Of a stretch of DNA of 64,000 bases, positions 20,503 through 30,678 are shown piece by piece. The notes under the pieces are model-generated. The model saw only the letters and a program-made list of their open reading frames with translations. It made no database searches and was not told where the DNA came from. Position numbers and translations under genes: made by a program. The DNA comes from Psychrosphaera haliotis (GTDB lineage Bacteria; Pseudomonadota; Gammaproteobacteria; Enterobacterales; Alteromonadaceae), in contig NZ_WOCD01000002.1 in NCBI RefSeq assembly GCF_009728465.1, forward strand, positions 124,001 through 188,000, in the 5' to 3' direction. Each line of letters starts with the position of its first letter. Within the stretch, counting starts at the first letter, position 1.

Positions 20503-20718
20503 TTAAATGTCTAACGCTATGATGAACTCTTGTTCCATAAATTGAACAATGTCACCTACGTTTAGTTTCTTTCTTTTCTGTTTTTCTATACTGCCGTTAA
20601 CTTTGACTAATCCGTTTTCTATTACCATTTTTGCTTCACCACCACTACTTACCAAGCTTTCAAACTTCAATAATTTATTAAGTTCGATAGGGGCTGCATT
20701 AATGTAAACTGTATTCAT
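20503..20718 (-). CDS. S4-domain RNA-binding protein
   Basis: A 71-residue single S4 domain, like E. coli YbcJ or YaaA-type proteins. MVIENGLVKVNGSIEKQKRK is the S4 core, with a basic RNA-binding turn, followed by LNVGDIVQFMEQEFII. I chose ATG 20718 over the TTG seven codons earlier because the domain begins there and GGA precedes it. It stands 63 bases upstream of the LOR gene in the same direction. The RNA target is unknown. Confidence 0.8.
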   Translation of the reverse strand: MNTVYINAAPIELNKLLKFESLVSSGGEAKMVIENGLVKVNGSIEKQKRKKLNVGDIVQFMEQEFIIALDI

Positions 20719-20832
20719 TGGTTTTTCCAGATTCTTCAAAGTTACGGCATTATACCTATACCTATCTAGACTTTGCTACCTATAAACTAGGCATCTAATC
20801 TAAATTTAAATTTCTATTTATACTTCATGCAC

Positions 20833-23492
20833 TTATCGCAAAACTCGTGCGTGCGAGGCCGCTCTGAAAATAGAATTTAGAAACATAATGTTCAATCCGT
20901 CAAAGTAGGCTCTAGTTGTTGGATCCTGTGTAAAGCCAATAATCATACCGTTCCCCATAGGTTGATAAATTAAAAATGGCTTATACGCCAACTGTTTTTT
21001 ATTTTCCGCCCAAAGGTAACCGCTGGCCAATACCTTATCTTCATTTGCAAACCACGCTAAGTTCTTACCTGATGCTAATTCAATTGGCTTATAAATATCA
21101 TTACCAAACGCAGGACCAACAACATTAGACTTTACACCAACAGTGAGCCAATGTTCTTGATCTACCTCAACGTTTGCCAGCACACCGGCTACATAATCCG
21201 GCTTTTCTTTACTATTTTCAGCTGACTCTACTAATGCTTTTCTACTCGTTAGTAAAACACCTTCTACAGTTGCATCATCTGATTTTTTGTACAGAGGTTC
21301 GCCTTCTCTATAAGCCAATTCACGTTTGGTATCCAATAGCCCAAAATCAGGATCTGCGGCAAACTTAGTTGCACCAGCAAGGGTGATCAAGACCCCGCCA
21401 CTTTTTACCCAACTCTTTATGTTATCAGCACCAGACTCACCTAATACTCGGTTGTAGTAACCATTTGGTAGGATTAAGACTTCATAATTTTTTAAATTAG
21501 CCCACGACAATGTACTTGTACGAATTGCGGTAACTGGATACTTAAACTCTTGCTCAATTAAAAACCTTACATGACCGGCACTCAGTGAACTGACAGGTTC
21601 ATCCCATGCAAGCGCAATCTTAGGGGCAACCATTAAAGGCGTATTGTTACTGCCAAAACTAGGCCCTTTTGTAACCCAGCTAGAGTCAATGCCCTGCACT
21701 ACCGTACCTGTATCCTTCGCCATACGGTCAATAATATTGGTCAAATCTTCGCTATTATTATGCCTTTCAACTATTAAAGAACCGGCTGGAAATTGCAAGC
21801 CTGACTCTAACGTAAATGATTGATCGGCAGATTTAACCACCAGACCGGCTCTCAAGGCTTGAGTTAAAAACTGGCCTGACGCCATATCAACCCAAGGTAT
21901 TACGTACCCAAATTTTGAATTTTTATTAATTACTTTGCCAACTAATTTTGTATCTGCAGCAAACAGTGCAGAAGACTTTGTTGGCTTTCGACCACACTCT
22001 TGAACATCAACACCAAACATTAAAGGTAAAGACCACCCAGTTACATCGTAAATTTGATTACTCAGCTTTCTTGATCTCAAACGCTCCTGCTCTTTTATAA
22101 AGTCCTGGCTCATGTCTACTTGCTTATCAAATGTTGTTTTTACAAATCGGCCTTTTGGTTGAGCGGAATCTATAAAGTACGTACCTGAAGGATATTGCTT
22201 CCCGCACACTTTAAAACCTTGAGTGGCTACTTGCACTTCCACATCATGCTCGGTCATCAATGCAGCTAATTTGTGTGTGCCAAATCTATTCGTTTTATCT
22301 GAAATAATATAGTAGCGACTCTTTTTGTCTTCCTTACCTTGTTTAATAGAAGACTTCTGATATGCAACGTAGTCATTTAATAGTTTTACTCTATTAATCG
22401 ACGCACCCTCTAACGTCGCTATTGAAGCAACAAAATGTCGTTTAACTGTATTGGCATAGGTCATGACCTCACCGCTACTTTTTCTAAATATTTCACCTCT
22501 AGAAGACGAGACTTCGTAGGTAGAAGCCGATGCGCCATAAAACGTTGGCCAGCTATCACCATATCCAGGGTAAAAGGCGTCAAATATTTCCCGTGTAAAG
22601 TAGTCAAAACCATTGTTATCGAAATGCGCACCAATATTCTTTCCTATTAATGCCATATTCTCAACTTGTTCATCTGTCATATGAGGATTAATAGGTTTAG
22701 CAGCAGGTGCAAAATAATAACTTTGATCACCTCCCATTTCGTGAAGGTCAATAACGACCAATGGGCGGTAATGGTTCATTTCCTTAACACGACCTCTTGT
22801 TTCCGGCTGTGTTAACGCTAACCAATCCCTATTCATATCAAATAAATAATGATTAGAGCGGCCACTTGGCCAAGGTTCGTTATGTTCAGCACTTAACCTG
22901 TCGTCACTGTGAACCAAACCTACAGTAGAATAATATCGGCTAGTAAATCGAGTTCGACCATCTGGGTTTTGTAGAGGGTCTATAAAAACCATCGTATTGC
23001 TTAAGATCTTGTTGACCGTTTCGTCATTGTTTGCGGCTAACAAATGATATGCAGTCATCATAGCTGAGTCGGTACCACTAATTTCATTACCATGAACCGA
23101 ATAACCCAACCAAACAGAAGCAGGTAACTTTTTTATCAAGGTTGATGTTTTAGAGCTGGTAGATAATGCCTGCATGTCTTCAGCAAAAGACTCTAGGTTT
23201 TTTATATTATCGTCACTCCCTATAGCAGCGACTATAAGCTCACGACCTTCCCATGAAGTTCCGTACCGTTTAATCTTTATTGAATTTGGCTTTGCTTTTC
23301 CAACGCTCTAAAATAAGTCACCATATCTGCATGGGAGGTTATTTTTTTACCTATTTCATATCCTAATACAGACTTTACTGTTGGTACATCGTGGTTGTAA
23401 GAAGTGCCTTTCCACATTTCTATATTATTGGTCGCCAGTACGCTACTAGAAGTAAATATACTCATCGCCAAAGCAATACACCTAACGTTCAT
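20833..23492 (-). CDS. Secreted M14 zinc carboxypeptidase with GATase-like C-domain (frameshifted)
   Basis: About 886 residues after one repair. The signal peptide is MNVRCIALAMSIFTSSSVLA, and ATG 23492 has AAGGA seven bases upstream. The M14 domain carries the zinc motif SVHGNEISG, the DPLQNPDGRTRF and FDMNRDW segments, and VIDLHEMGGD. The last third (EVLILPNGYYNRV, WVKSGGVLITLAGATKF) resembles the class I glutamine-amidotransferase-like domain found in many secreted marine M14 peptidases. It likely degrades peptides in the periplasm or outside the cell. The frame breaks at about 23285-23287: one extra A gives EKQSQNSIKIKRYGTSWEGREL. It is divergent from the chemoreceptor gene. Confidence 0.88.
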
Positions 23493-23710
23493 TACATTTC
23501 CTTGTTTAAAGTTTATTAAGTAGACCATATAAAATTTGAATACTTTTGCAACATAACTTATCTATTTTAACTGCGAACAGCCGTTAAAATTGGCTAAACA
23601 ACAGAAAATAAAATAAATTAAAGACATTTATAAATCTAACGATACAATCATAGCGTTTCGCAAAAACATTATTTAACAGGGACTGTTGTCTCCGCATACT
23701 TGGATTTATT

Positions 23711-25630
23711 ATGCTAAAGAAGTTCGTTTTCTCTTTACCTATACAAACAAAAATCACCCTAACCCTAATAGGCGCGATTATTATTTCTACCAGTGTGGTT
23801 AGTTTCGTAGGCCATTCAAAAGCTCAGTCAATAATGCTTGAACGTATGGAAACCACAGAGTTGCCCAATATAGTTCAGCGCATAAGAGATAAAGTTGAAG
23901 GTGAAACTGCTTCTATGAAAGCAGTTACCAGAAGCATAGCTACTAACCCGTTTATTCATAACTGGTTATCAAATGGGCGTCCAGATTCTGGCGAGCAAAC
24001 ACTCGTTAAATATTTAAAGCAAATCCAACAAGACAATGACTTGAGCAATGCTTCTTTTGCAAACAGGGATACAGCTGAATACTGGAACCAAGACGGCTTT
24101 TTGAGGGTATTACAAAATGACCAAGCAGATGGTTGGTTTTTTGCCTTCACTAATAATAACGAATCAGAATCGGCGAGTATCTATAGCTACCCTAACGGTG
24201 ATGTTGATATGTTTGTTAACTTCCAAATGATTGGTGGAAAAGGTATCGCTGGGGTTTCCAAGTCTCTAAATAATATGGTTGAGTACCTAAGTGGATTTGA
24301 ACTAGAACAAAGCGGATTCGTTTATTTAGTGGATAAAGAAGGTTTAATACAAATTCATAAAGATAAGTCTTTAGGAAACACTCAAACTTTAGCTAATCAA
24401 TACCAACAGATTAATACGCGCAAGCTCCTATTAGAAAACGATTTTGCATTTGAGAATGACGGCAATTTTGTAGTCGCTACTAGTTTTATACCTTCACTAG
24501 GATGGTATGTCGTAGCTGAAGTACCTACTTCAGAGCTTTATGCGGGGCTCGATGAAAGTCGAAACCATATGATTATGTGGTTTTTTATTGTTGTTTGCGT
24601 TTTAGGCTTTATTGCTAGATATTTTTCAAAAATGCTAATGATGCCAATTATTGCTTTAGCGAATGTATTTAAGAACCTCGGGGATGGTTCTGGCGACCTT
24701 TCTTATCGCATTAACCGTTACGGTGATGATGAAATAGCGAGATTAGCTCAAGGCTTTAATCAGTTTTTAGACAAGATTAGAAACGTCATCATCAACGTAT
24801 CAGATACTTCTATAGAGTTAAAACATGCGTCTGATGTTGTATCTCATAGTGCCAAAGAAACGAAAGACAGCGCGGAGTTAGAACGAGATCAGTCTATTCA
24901 TGCTGCTACTGCGGTAAATCAAATGGGGATGACCATTGGCGATATAGCTAAAAGTGCAAATGTAGCTTCTGATGCAACACAGGTCGCAATGGAAAAAGCA
25001 CAGATAGCACAAACCGTAGTTGGTGAATCTGCACAATTCATTAATGTTATGGCTAATGGAATGCAAAGTGTTTCTCAAACTATAGAGTCCCTTGCAGAGA
25101 AAAGCGGTAATATCAGTAGTGTGCTAGATGTAATCAGGGGTGTTTCGGAGCAAACAAATTTACTAGCCCTAAATGCTGCAATAGAAGCTGCTAGAGCTGG
25201 TGAGCAAGGCAGAGGCTTTGCAGTTGTAGCAGACGAAGTTAGAAACTTAGCTAAACGCACAAGTGAATCTACTGATGAAATTGCAGCGATGATCTCGCAG
25301 CTTCAAAACGAATCTGAAATTGCGGTCCAAGGCGTCAGAGAAAATAGACAGCTTGCTACTCAAGGCGCAGAGTCTTCTCATGAAGCAAACGAAGCCTTAC
25401 AAGAAATAGCAAAACAAATAGACATGTTGGCAGGCTTAAACCTTCAAGTTGCCACTGCAACTGAAGAGCAATTAACCGTTGTTAATGAAATAAATGAACA
25501 TGTTCAAAATGTAAGTAAAAACAGCGAAAAATCTGCAAACAATGCAACTGAAATGTCACATTCTAGCGATGAGCTTAACGCATTAGCGGCGCAATTGGAC
25601 CGACTAGTAGGAACGTTCAAAGTTAATTGA
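23711..25630 (+). CDS. Methyl-accepting chemotaxis protein
   Basis: A 639-residue chemoreceptor. TM1 is at about residues 15-33, a Cache-like periplasmic sensor spans about 40-285 ([18 protein letters not shown] and [15 protein letters not shown] are typical of Cache domains), and TM2 is at about 288-306. A HAMP domain and the long coiled-coil signalling domain follow. The signalling tip [20 protein letters not shown] (about 483-502) and [16 protein letters not shown] are unmistakable. There is no C-terminal NWETF pentapeptide. It acts through CheA/CheW, encoded elsewhere. Its ligand cannot be told from the sequence. Confidence 0.96.
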   Translation: MLKKFVFSLPIQTKITLTLIGAIIISTSVVSFVGHSKAQSIMLERMETTELPNIVQRIRDKVEGETASMKAVTRSIATNPFIHNWLSNGRPDSGEQTLVKYLKQIQQDNDLSNASFANRDTAEYWNQDGFLRVLQNDQADGWFFAFTNNNESESASIYSYPNGDVDMFVNFQMIGGKGIAGVSKSLNNMVEYLSGFELEQSGFVYLVDKEGLIQIHKDKSLGNTQTLANQYQQINTRKLLLENDFAFENDGNFVVATSFIPSLGWYVVAEVPTSELYAGLDESRNHMIMWFFIVVCVLGFIARYFSKMLMMPIIALANVFKNLGDGSGDLSYRINRYGDDEIARLAQGFNQFLDKIRNVIINVSDTSIELKHASDVVSHSAKETKDSAELERDQSIHAATAVNQMGMTIGDIAKSANVASDATQVAMEKAQIAQTVVGESAQFINVMANGMQSVSQTIESLAEKSGNISSVLDVIRGVSEQTNLLALNAAIEAARAGEQGRGFAVVADEVRNLAKRTSESTDEIAAMISQLQNESEIAVQGVRENRQLATQGAESSHEANEALQEIAKQIDMLAGLNLQVATATEEQLTVVNEINEHVQNVSKNSEKSANNATEMSHSSDELNALAAQLDRLVGTFKVN

Positions 25631-25654
25631 TTAACAGGCACTCTTGATCGGCTA

Positions 25655-25690
25655 TACTTGTAAGTACGTAATTTGTCGTACTTACAAGTA
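25655..25690. promoter_or_regulatory. 14-bp perfect inverted repeat before the redoxin gene
   Basis: TACTTGTAAGTACG (25655-25668) is repeated in inverted form at 25677-25690 around the 8-base loop TAATTTGT. It lies 24 bases after the chemoreceptor stop and 20 bases before the redoxin ATG. No T-tract follows on the plus strand (ATAAACC), so it is not a standard terminator. It could be an operator, or an RNA hairpin close to the redoxin ribosome-binding site (GGAG at about 25702). Confidence 0.6.
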
Positions 25691-25710
25691 ATAAACCTAT
25701 TTGGAGCATT

Positions 25711-26256
25711 ATGTTTACTAACAAACTACATCCAGGCACCACTTTCCCACACGTTGAAGTTAACCTCTCAAAAAACGAAATATTTACGCTTGGCTCGACA
25801 ATTAACAATGATGCCGATTGGCAACTAATTATTGTTTATCGAGGCGCTCAATGTCCCCTTTGCACCAAATTTTTAAATGAATTGGAAGAAGTCAAATATC
25901 TATTTTTAGATATCGGCATCGAAATTGTGGCTATTTCAGCAGATAGATTAGAACAGTTAGACCAGCATAAAAAGGACTTAAAAGTTAACTTTACTCTAGG
26001 GTATGGATTATCACTGGCGGATATGAACCAGTTAGGCGTTTACCAATCTACACCAAGAAACCATCATGAAACTGACCATGTTTTTTCAGAGCCGGCGATG
26101 TTCGTGATAAACCGTGAAAAAACAATTATCGCTGTTGATTTAAGTAACAACCCTTTTTCTAGACCCGACGTTCTTAATCTACTGAATGGGTTAAAGTGGG
26201 TTCGTAATCCAGACAATGATTACCCAATTCGCGGTGCTCACCACGAGCCTGTTTAA
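25711..26256 (+). CDS. Redoxin (AhpC/TSA-like) domain protein
   Basis: A 181-residue thioredoxin-fold protein. DWQLIIVYRGAQCPLCTKFL places a CxxC pair (Cys-Pro-Leu-Cys, about residues 48-51) at the peroxiredoxin/thiol-oxidoreductase active site. GIEIVAISADRLEQL and SEPAMFVINREKTI are the following conserved strands. No signal peptide is seen, so it is probably cytoplasmic. GGAG stands before the ATG. It ends in a four-base convergent overlap with a lipoprotein gene. It may be a peroxidase or a thiol reductant; the partner is unknown. Confidence 0.82.
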   Translation: MFTNKLHPGTTFPHVEVNLSKNEIFTLGSTINNDADWQLIIVYRGAQCPLCTKFLNELEEVKYLFLDIGIEIVAISADRLEQLDQHKKDLKVNFTLGYGLSLADMNQLGVYQSTPRNHHETDHVFSEPAMFVINREKTIIAVDLSNNPFSRPDVLNLLNGLKWVRNPDNDYPIRGAHHEPV

Positions 26257-26696
26257 TTACTTTGTTGATAGTCAGCGGACCAATAACTTGTAAAAGATTG
26301 TTGGTCTACTGTCCCATCTTCAAATCTTATGTACATTACCCATTCCATAACCGGCTTAGCGCACAAACCGATAATCAATTTAGTAGAATATTGGTACTGC
26401 TGATCTTCTTTCAAAAACAAAACAATATTACCCATCTGCATATTCTGAGCTTCGAGCCACACCTCTTTAATAGGCTTACGACTTGAAAACGTTACATTAT
26501 AAACTTGCTCAGAAAGTATTAAATTATGATCGAAATACGCTTCGCTTTCCGTAAAGCTTAACGTGAGGCATGACGCTTGTTTTTTATTACAGTCTGAGGA
26601 TTTTTGAGCTGTGTTTTGAGGCGAACAACCGCAAAGTATAAAAACTAAACTACTGCTCAGTAACAATATTTGTATCAATGTTGTTTTTTTAACCAC
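26253..26696 (-). CDS. Putative lipoprotein, unknown function
   Basis: A 147-residue protein with a lipoprotein signal (SSSLVFILCGC; Cys23 probably lipidated). The mature part has two close cysteines (DCNKKQASC) and later VYNVTFSSRKPIKEVWLEAQNM and SFTSYWSADY, which look like a small beta-sandwich. I do not recognise a named family. It lies just upstream of, and divergent from, the cbb3 oxidase operon, sharing its regulatory region, so an oxygen-linked expression pattern is possible but unproven. Confidence 0.65.
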   Translation of the reverse strand: MVKKTTLIQILLLSSSLVFILCGCSPQNTAQKSSDCNKKQASCLTLSFTESEAYFDHNLILSEQVYNVTFSSRKPIKEVWLEAQNMQMGNIVLFLKEDQQYQYSTKLIIGLCAKPVMEWVMYIRFEDGTVDQQSFTSYWSADYQQSN

Positions 26697-26712
26697 TTGA
26701 ATTCTCTAATTG

Positions 26713-26750
26713 TTGATCTGGGACAATATATTGCCTTTGGTCGCTATGAT
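26713..26750 (+). promoter_or_regulatory. FNR-like box and -10 element before ccoN
   Basis: TTGATCTGGGACAA (26713-26726) matches the FNR/ANR consensus TTGAT-N4-ATCAA at 8 of 10 positions, and TATGAT (26745-26750) fits a -10 hexamer 18 bases downstream. This is close to, but slightly shorter than, the class II activator spacing. The fnr gene itself is 7 kb downstream in the same block, and cbb3 operons are classic FNR targets, so oxygen-responsive control is likely. Confidence 0.6.
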
Positions 26751-26890
26751 TTTACGCTCAAAGTCTTTATCATGCACGTGCGTAAAAGCCTCTGATTTAA
26801 ATTTGTGGATAAATTACCGCCAAAAATTTGAAAAAGAGTCTAATATTTATAACTTTAATAATACTTTTCACGGGTAAGTGGAACCATACT

Positions 26891-28318
26891 ATGACAACAA
26901 CAAATATTGCTCACCCAGAGTACAACTACAAGGTCGTTAGGCAATTTGCTTTAACAACTGTATTGTGGGGTATCATTGGTATGAGCGTAGGTGTATTGAT
27001 TGCTGCGCAATTAATATGGCCTGCACTAAACTTTGATACACCTTGGTTAACATTCTCAAGATTACGTCCTTTACATACCAATGCCGTTATATTCGCATTT
27101 GGTACAAGTGCCCTATTCGCAACATCTTATTATGTTGTTCAACGTACTTGTAAAGTAAGGCTTATTAGCGACAAAATAGCGGCATTCACGTTCTGGGGTT
27201 GGCAAGCAATTATACTTTCTGCTGTCATCTCTTTACCTTTAGGTTATACAACTTCTAAAGAGTATGCAGAATTAGAGTGGCCAATCGACATTGCTATTGC
27301 CGTTGTTTGGATTGCGTATGCTTACGTGTTTTTAGGAACTTTAGCAATCAGGAAAACTAGCCACATATATGTAGCTAACTGGTTCTACGCTGGTTTCATC
27401 GTAACCGTTGCTGTGCTTCACATTGTTAACAGTCAATCTATCGCTGTTAATGAAATGAAGTCATACTCCATTTACTCAGGTGCCGTTGATGCCATGATTC
27501 AGTGGTGGTACGGTCACAACGCAGTTGGTTTCTTATTAACCGCTGGTTTCTTAGGTATGATGTATTACTTCGTTCCTAAGCAAGCAGAGCGTCCGGTTTA
27601 TTCTTACCGTTTATCAGTTGTTCACTTTTGGGCACTAGTTTCGTTATACATTTGGGCTGGTCCACACCACTTGCACTACACTGCTCTTCCAGATTGGACG
27701 CAGTCAGTAGGTATGGTTATGTCGGTTATCTTATTCATTCCTTCTTGGGGTGGTATGATTAACGGTATCATGACGCTTTCTGGCGCATGGCATAAACTTA
27801 AGACTGACCCAGTACTTCGTTTCTTAATTGTTTCTTTGTCTTTCTACGGTATGTCTACGTTTGAAGGCCCTATGATGGCGATTAAATCTGTAAATGCTTT
27901 ATCACATTATACAGACTGGACAATCGGTCACGTTCACTCAGGTGCTTTAGGCTGGGTTGCAATGATTTCAATTGGTGCTTTATACCACCTTATTCCTCGT
28001 CTTTACGGTAAAACTCAAATGTTTGACCTGAAGCTTGTTAACCATCACTTCTGGTTACACACAATTGGTGTGGTTTTATACATAGTTGCAATGTGGATTT
28101 CAGGTGTTATGCAGGGTCTAATGTGGCGTGCAGTTAACGCTGACGGTACATTAACTTATAGCTTTGTTCAAAGCTTAGAAGCTTCAAAACCGTTCTACTT
28201 TGTACGATTTGTAGGTGGTGTGTTTATTGTAGCTGGTATGCTTGTTATGGCCTACAACGTTTATAAAACTGTTCGTGGTGCTAAACCACAACAAGAAGAA
28301 TACCCAGAAGCGGCGTAA
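26891..28318 (+). CDS. ccoN: cbb3-type cytochrome c oxidase subunit I
   Basis: A 475-residue, about 12-helix catalytic subunit that holds haem b, haem b3 and CuB and reduces oxygen in the inner membrane. [35 protein letters not shown] and [15 protein letters not shown] carry the haem and CuB histidines, and [15 protein letters not shown] is also conserved. I chose ATG 26891 because the mature family N-terminus ([20 protein letters not shown]) follows at once; an upstream in-frame TTG would add 21 unlikely residues. First gene of ccoNOQP, with FNR-like control. Confidence 0.98.
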   Translation: MTTTNIAHPEYNYKVVRQFALTTVLWGIIGMSVGVLIAAQLIWPALNFDTPWLTFSRLRPLHTNAVIFAFGTSALFATSYYVVQRTCKVRLISDKIAAFTFWGWQAIILSAVISLPLGYTTSKEYAELEWPIDIAIAVVWIAYAYVFLGTLAIRKTSHIYVANWFYAGFIVTVAVLHIVNSQSIAVNEMKSYSIYSGAVDAMIQWWYGHNAVGFLLTAGFLGMMYYFVPKQAERPVYSYRLSVVHFWALVSLYIWAGPHHLHYTALPDWTQSVGMVMSVILFIPSWGGMINGIMTLSGAWHKLKTDPVLRFLIVSLSFYGMSTFEGPMMAIKSVNALSHYTDWTIGHVHSGALGWVAMISIGALYHLIPRLYGKTQMFDLKLVNHHFWLHTIGVVLYIVAMWISGVMQGLMWRAVNADGTLTYSFVQSLEASKPFYFVRFVGGVFIVAGMLVMAYNVYKTVRGAKPQQEEYPEAA

Positions 28319-28332
28319 GGAGAAGTTATATA

Positions 28333-28980
28333 ATGGCAACTAACCATCATGAGAAAATAGAGAAAAGCGTACCGCTTCTCGTTATCTTTACTATCATCGC
28401 TATCAGTTTTGGTGCATTAGTGGAAATTACTCCATTAATGTTCCAAAAAGATACAACGCAGCCTATTAAAAACCTTAGAGCATTGACTGCTCTAGAGATG
28501 GAAGGTCGTGACATTTATATTCGTGAAGGTTGTAACAACTGTCACAGTCAAATGATCCGCCCTTTCCGTGCTGAAGTAGAACGCTACGGACACTATTCTG
28601 TAGCAGGCGAGTCAGTTTGGGATCATCCATTCTTATGGGGTTCTAAACGTACTGGTCCAGACTTAGCACGTGTAGGTCAGCGCTATAGTGACGACTGGCA
28701 TTACGCTCATTTAATGAATCCAAGAGACGTTGTACCTCAATCAAACATGCCATCATTCCCTTGGCTTGATGAGAACGTTCTTACGGGCGAGTATACAGCG
28801 AAGAAATTCGAAGTATTTAACCGTCTAACAGCTGGTAAAACACATAAAGATAAGAATGGTAACTACATTCCTCTTTATTCAGCTGAAGACATTGCTGGTG
28901 CGCAAGCTGCTGTTGAAGGTAAAACTGAAATGCAGGCTCTTATAGCGTATTTGCAACAACTAGGTACTCACCTTAAGTAG
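28333..28980 (+). CDS. ccoO: cbb3-type cytochrome c oxidase subunit II (monohaem cytochrome c)
   Basis: A 215-residue membrane-anchored monohaem cytochrome c. One N-terminal helix ([20 protein letters not shown]) is followed by the haem site CNNCH in [17 protein letters not shown], and later by the axial methionine region [27 protein letters not shown] is conserved in CcoO. It passes electrons from CcoP or c-type cytochromes to CcoN. It starts 14 bases after ccoN, with AAGGAG just before it. Confidence 0.98.
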   Translation: MATNHHEKIEKSVPLLVIFTIIAISFGALVEITPLMFQKDTTQPIKNLRALTALEMEGRDIYIREGCNNCHSQMIRPFRAEVERYGHYSVAGESVWDHPFLWGSKRTGPDLARVGQRYSDDWHYAHLMNPRDVVPQSNMPSFPWLDENVLTGEYTAKKFEVFNRLTAGKTHKDKNGNYIPLYSAEDIAGAQAAVEGKTEMQALIAYLQQLGTHLK

Positions 28981-28985
28981 ACGTT

Positions 28986-29168
28986 ATGGATTACGGTACA
29001 TATAGAGGCGTTTATACTTTAATTTTATTAGTTTTATTTTTGATTATCGTTTATTGGGCATATAGTAAAAATCGTAAAAGCGATTTTGATGATATCGCCC
29101 AGTCCATCTTAGAAGATGACGTAAATGATAATCCGCGTAAAAAGGAATCATCAAATGATAATGACTGA
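28986..29168 (+). CDS. ccoQ: cbb3-type cytochrome c oxidase subunit IV
   Basis: A 60-residue single-helix protein (TLILLVLFLIIVYWAYSKNRK) with a charged tail, in the invariant position between ccoO and ccoP. CcoQ stabilises the cbb3 complex. The family is defined mainly by position and by the short helix plus ...YSKNRKSDFDDIA tail. It overlaps the start of ccoP by 14 bases. Confidence 0.9.
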   Translation: MDYGTYRGVYTLILLVLFLIIVYWAYSKNRKSDFDDIAQSILEDDVNDNPRKKESSNDND

Positions 29169-30129
29169 TTTTTGGAGCTGGTGGATAATTATCCTTACTG
29201 TGTTCTCCATTGTGGCGTGTTTTGTAATCATTACCGCTAACCTTAAGAACTATACTCACGTTGAAGAAGGTGAATCAATGGGTCATGAATTTGACGGCAT
29301 TGAAGAGCTTAATAATCCACTACCTAAATGGTGGACATATTTGTTCTATTTCATCTTGGTTTGGTCAGTAGGTTATTTAGCGTTATTCCCTGGTTTAGGA
29401 AACTATGAAGGCCTTCTAGGCTGGAAAAGCTCAAACCAAGGCATAACAACTTTAGCAGAATCTAAAGCACTTTCTGAAAAAGCAAAGGCTGAAGGTTTAT
29501 TGGTTGAATTAGACCAAGAAATGAAAACGGCTGATGAAGTTTATGGTCCTGTTTTCAAAAAGTTAGCTGACCAACCTATTCTAGACTTAGCTTATGACGA
29601 AGAAGGTTTTAAAGTAGGCCAACGTTTGTATCTACAAAACTGTGCATTATGTCATGGTTCAGATGCTCGTGGTTCAGAAGGCTTCCCTAACCTTCGTGAT
29701 AACGACTGGTTATACGGTGATTCACCTGAAACTATTAAAGAGACTCTGTTGTATGGTCGCAAAGCAGCGATGCCAGCATGGCAAGCGGCACTTGGAGATC
29801 AAGGCATTGAAGAGATGACAGCTTACGTACTTAAGCTAGCTGGCCGTAAAGTTAATGATAAATTAGCTGATGCAGGCGAAGCTAAATTTGGTATGTGTGC
29901 TGCGTGTCACGGTGCAGACGGTAAAGGGTCGTTAGCTCATAACCTTCCATTTGGTGCTCCAAACTTAACAGATAATATCTGGCTATATGGTGGTTCTAAA
30001 AAAGCGGTTGAAGATACTCTTCGATATGGCCGCAACGGCGTAATGCCAGCATGGAAAGATGTACTTGGTGAAGATAAAGTACATGTTATTTCTGCATATA
30101 TTTACAATATTTCACACCCTGACAAATAA
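29155..30129 (+). CDS. ccoP: cbb3-type cytochrome c oxidase subunit III (dihaem cytochrome c)
   Basis: A dihaem membrane cytochrome c of about 324 residues. Two N-terminal helices (SWWIIILTVFSIVACFVII and TYLFYFILVWSVGYLALF) flank DGIEELNNPLPKWW, the CcoP signature. The haem motifs are CALCH and CAACH, each in a cytochrome c domain with AMPAW or VMPAW methionine regions. I start it at ATG 29155 since AAGGA is eight bases upstream; ATG 29161, two codons on, is possible. It is followed by a strong terminator, so ccoH onward may be weaker or separately expressed. Confidence 0.96.
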   Translation: MIMTDFWSWWIIILTVFSIVACFVIITANLKNYTHVEEGESMGHEFDGIEELNNPLPKWWTYLFYFILVWSVGYLALFPGLGNYEGLLGWKSSNQGITTLAESKALSEKAKAEGLLVELDQEMKTADEVYGPVFKKLADQPILDLAYDEEGFKVGQRLYLQNCALCHGSDARGSEGFPNLRDNDWLYGDSPETIKETLLYGRKAAMPAWQAALGDQGIEEMTAYVLKLAGRKVNDKLADAGEAKFGMCAACHGADGKGSLAHNLPFGAPNLTDNIWLYGGSKKAVEDTLRYGRNGVMPAWKDVLGEDKVHVISAYIYNISHPDK

Positions 30130-30143
30130 ATTAGGGTAAAATA

Positions 30144-30168
30144 AAAGGCCTCTTCGGAGGCTTTTTTT
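30144..30168 (+). terminator. Rho-independent terminator after ccoP
   Basis: The stem GCCTC/GAGGC closes on the stable TTCG tetraloop, extends with A-T pairs, and runs into TTTTTTT. It ends 14 bases before the ccoH start. Confidence 0.9.
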
Positions 30169-30181
30169 ATGTCTAAAAATA

Positions 30182-30673
30182 ATGAGTAGTTTAATGAAAT
30201 CGAATAGCACAGCTTGGTACAAAAATGGATGGGTTTGGTTGATCATCGCCCTTCCAGCTCTTACAGTAGTCGCCGGTATCGCAACCGTCGTTATAACTAG
30301 CTTAAATCAACCTGAAATGGTTGTAGATGACTACTATAAAAAGGGAAAGGCAATTAACCAAGAGTTAACCTTATATCAAGCATATACTGATTCTGGAATA
30401 GAGCTTGAAGTCCGTTTAGAAGAACAACGCTTTGAGTTGAAATCTTCAGAGAAACTGTCAGGTATAAAAGTAAACCTTGTACATTCAACTCAAGGGAAGC
30501 GAGATCTTAACTTCGTTATGACCCCTAACGGCGTTGGCACGTATACTAAGTCACTGGAAACAGCATTAACGGGCAAATGGACCGTTTTTGTAGAGCCTAT
30601 GGATGGCTCTTGGAAAGTTCAACAAAAGCTTGCTTTCCCAAATGCGTCTTGGACTAAATTAGTAGCGGAATAA
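30182..30673 (+). CDS. ccoH: FixH family protein (cbb3 oxidase assembly)
   Basis: A 163-residue FixH/CcoH protein with one N-terminal helix (VWLIIALPALTVVAGIATVVI), then the family signature VVDDYYKKGKAINQEL, and a periplasmic domain ending FVEPMDGSWKVQQKL. It assists cbb3 oxidase assembly together with CcoI and CcoS. A second ATG at codon 5 is possible. It lies just after the ccoP terminator and five bases before ccoI. Confidence 0.92.
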   Translation: MSSLMKSNSTAWYKNGWVWLIIALPALTVVAGIATVVITSLNQPEMVVDDYYKKGKAINQELTLYQAYTDSGIELEVRLEEQRFELKSSEKLSGIKVNLVHSTQGKRDLNFVMTPNGVGTYTKSLETALTGKWTVFVEPMDGSWKVQQKLAFPNASWTKLVAE

Positions 30674-30678
30674 CTGTA

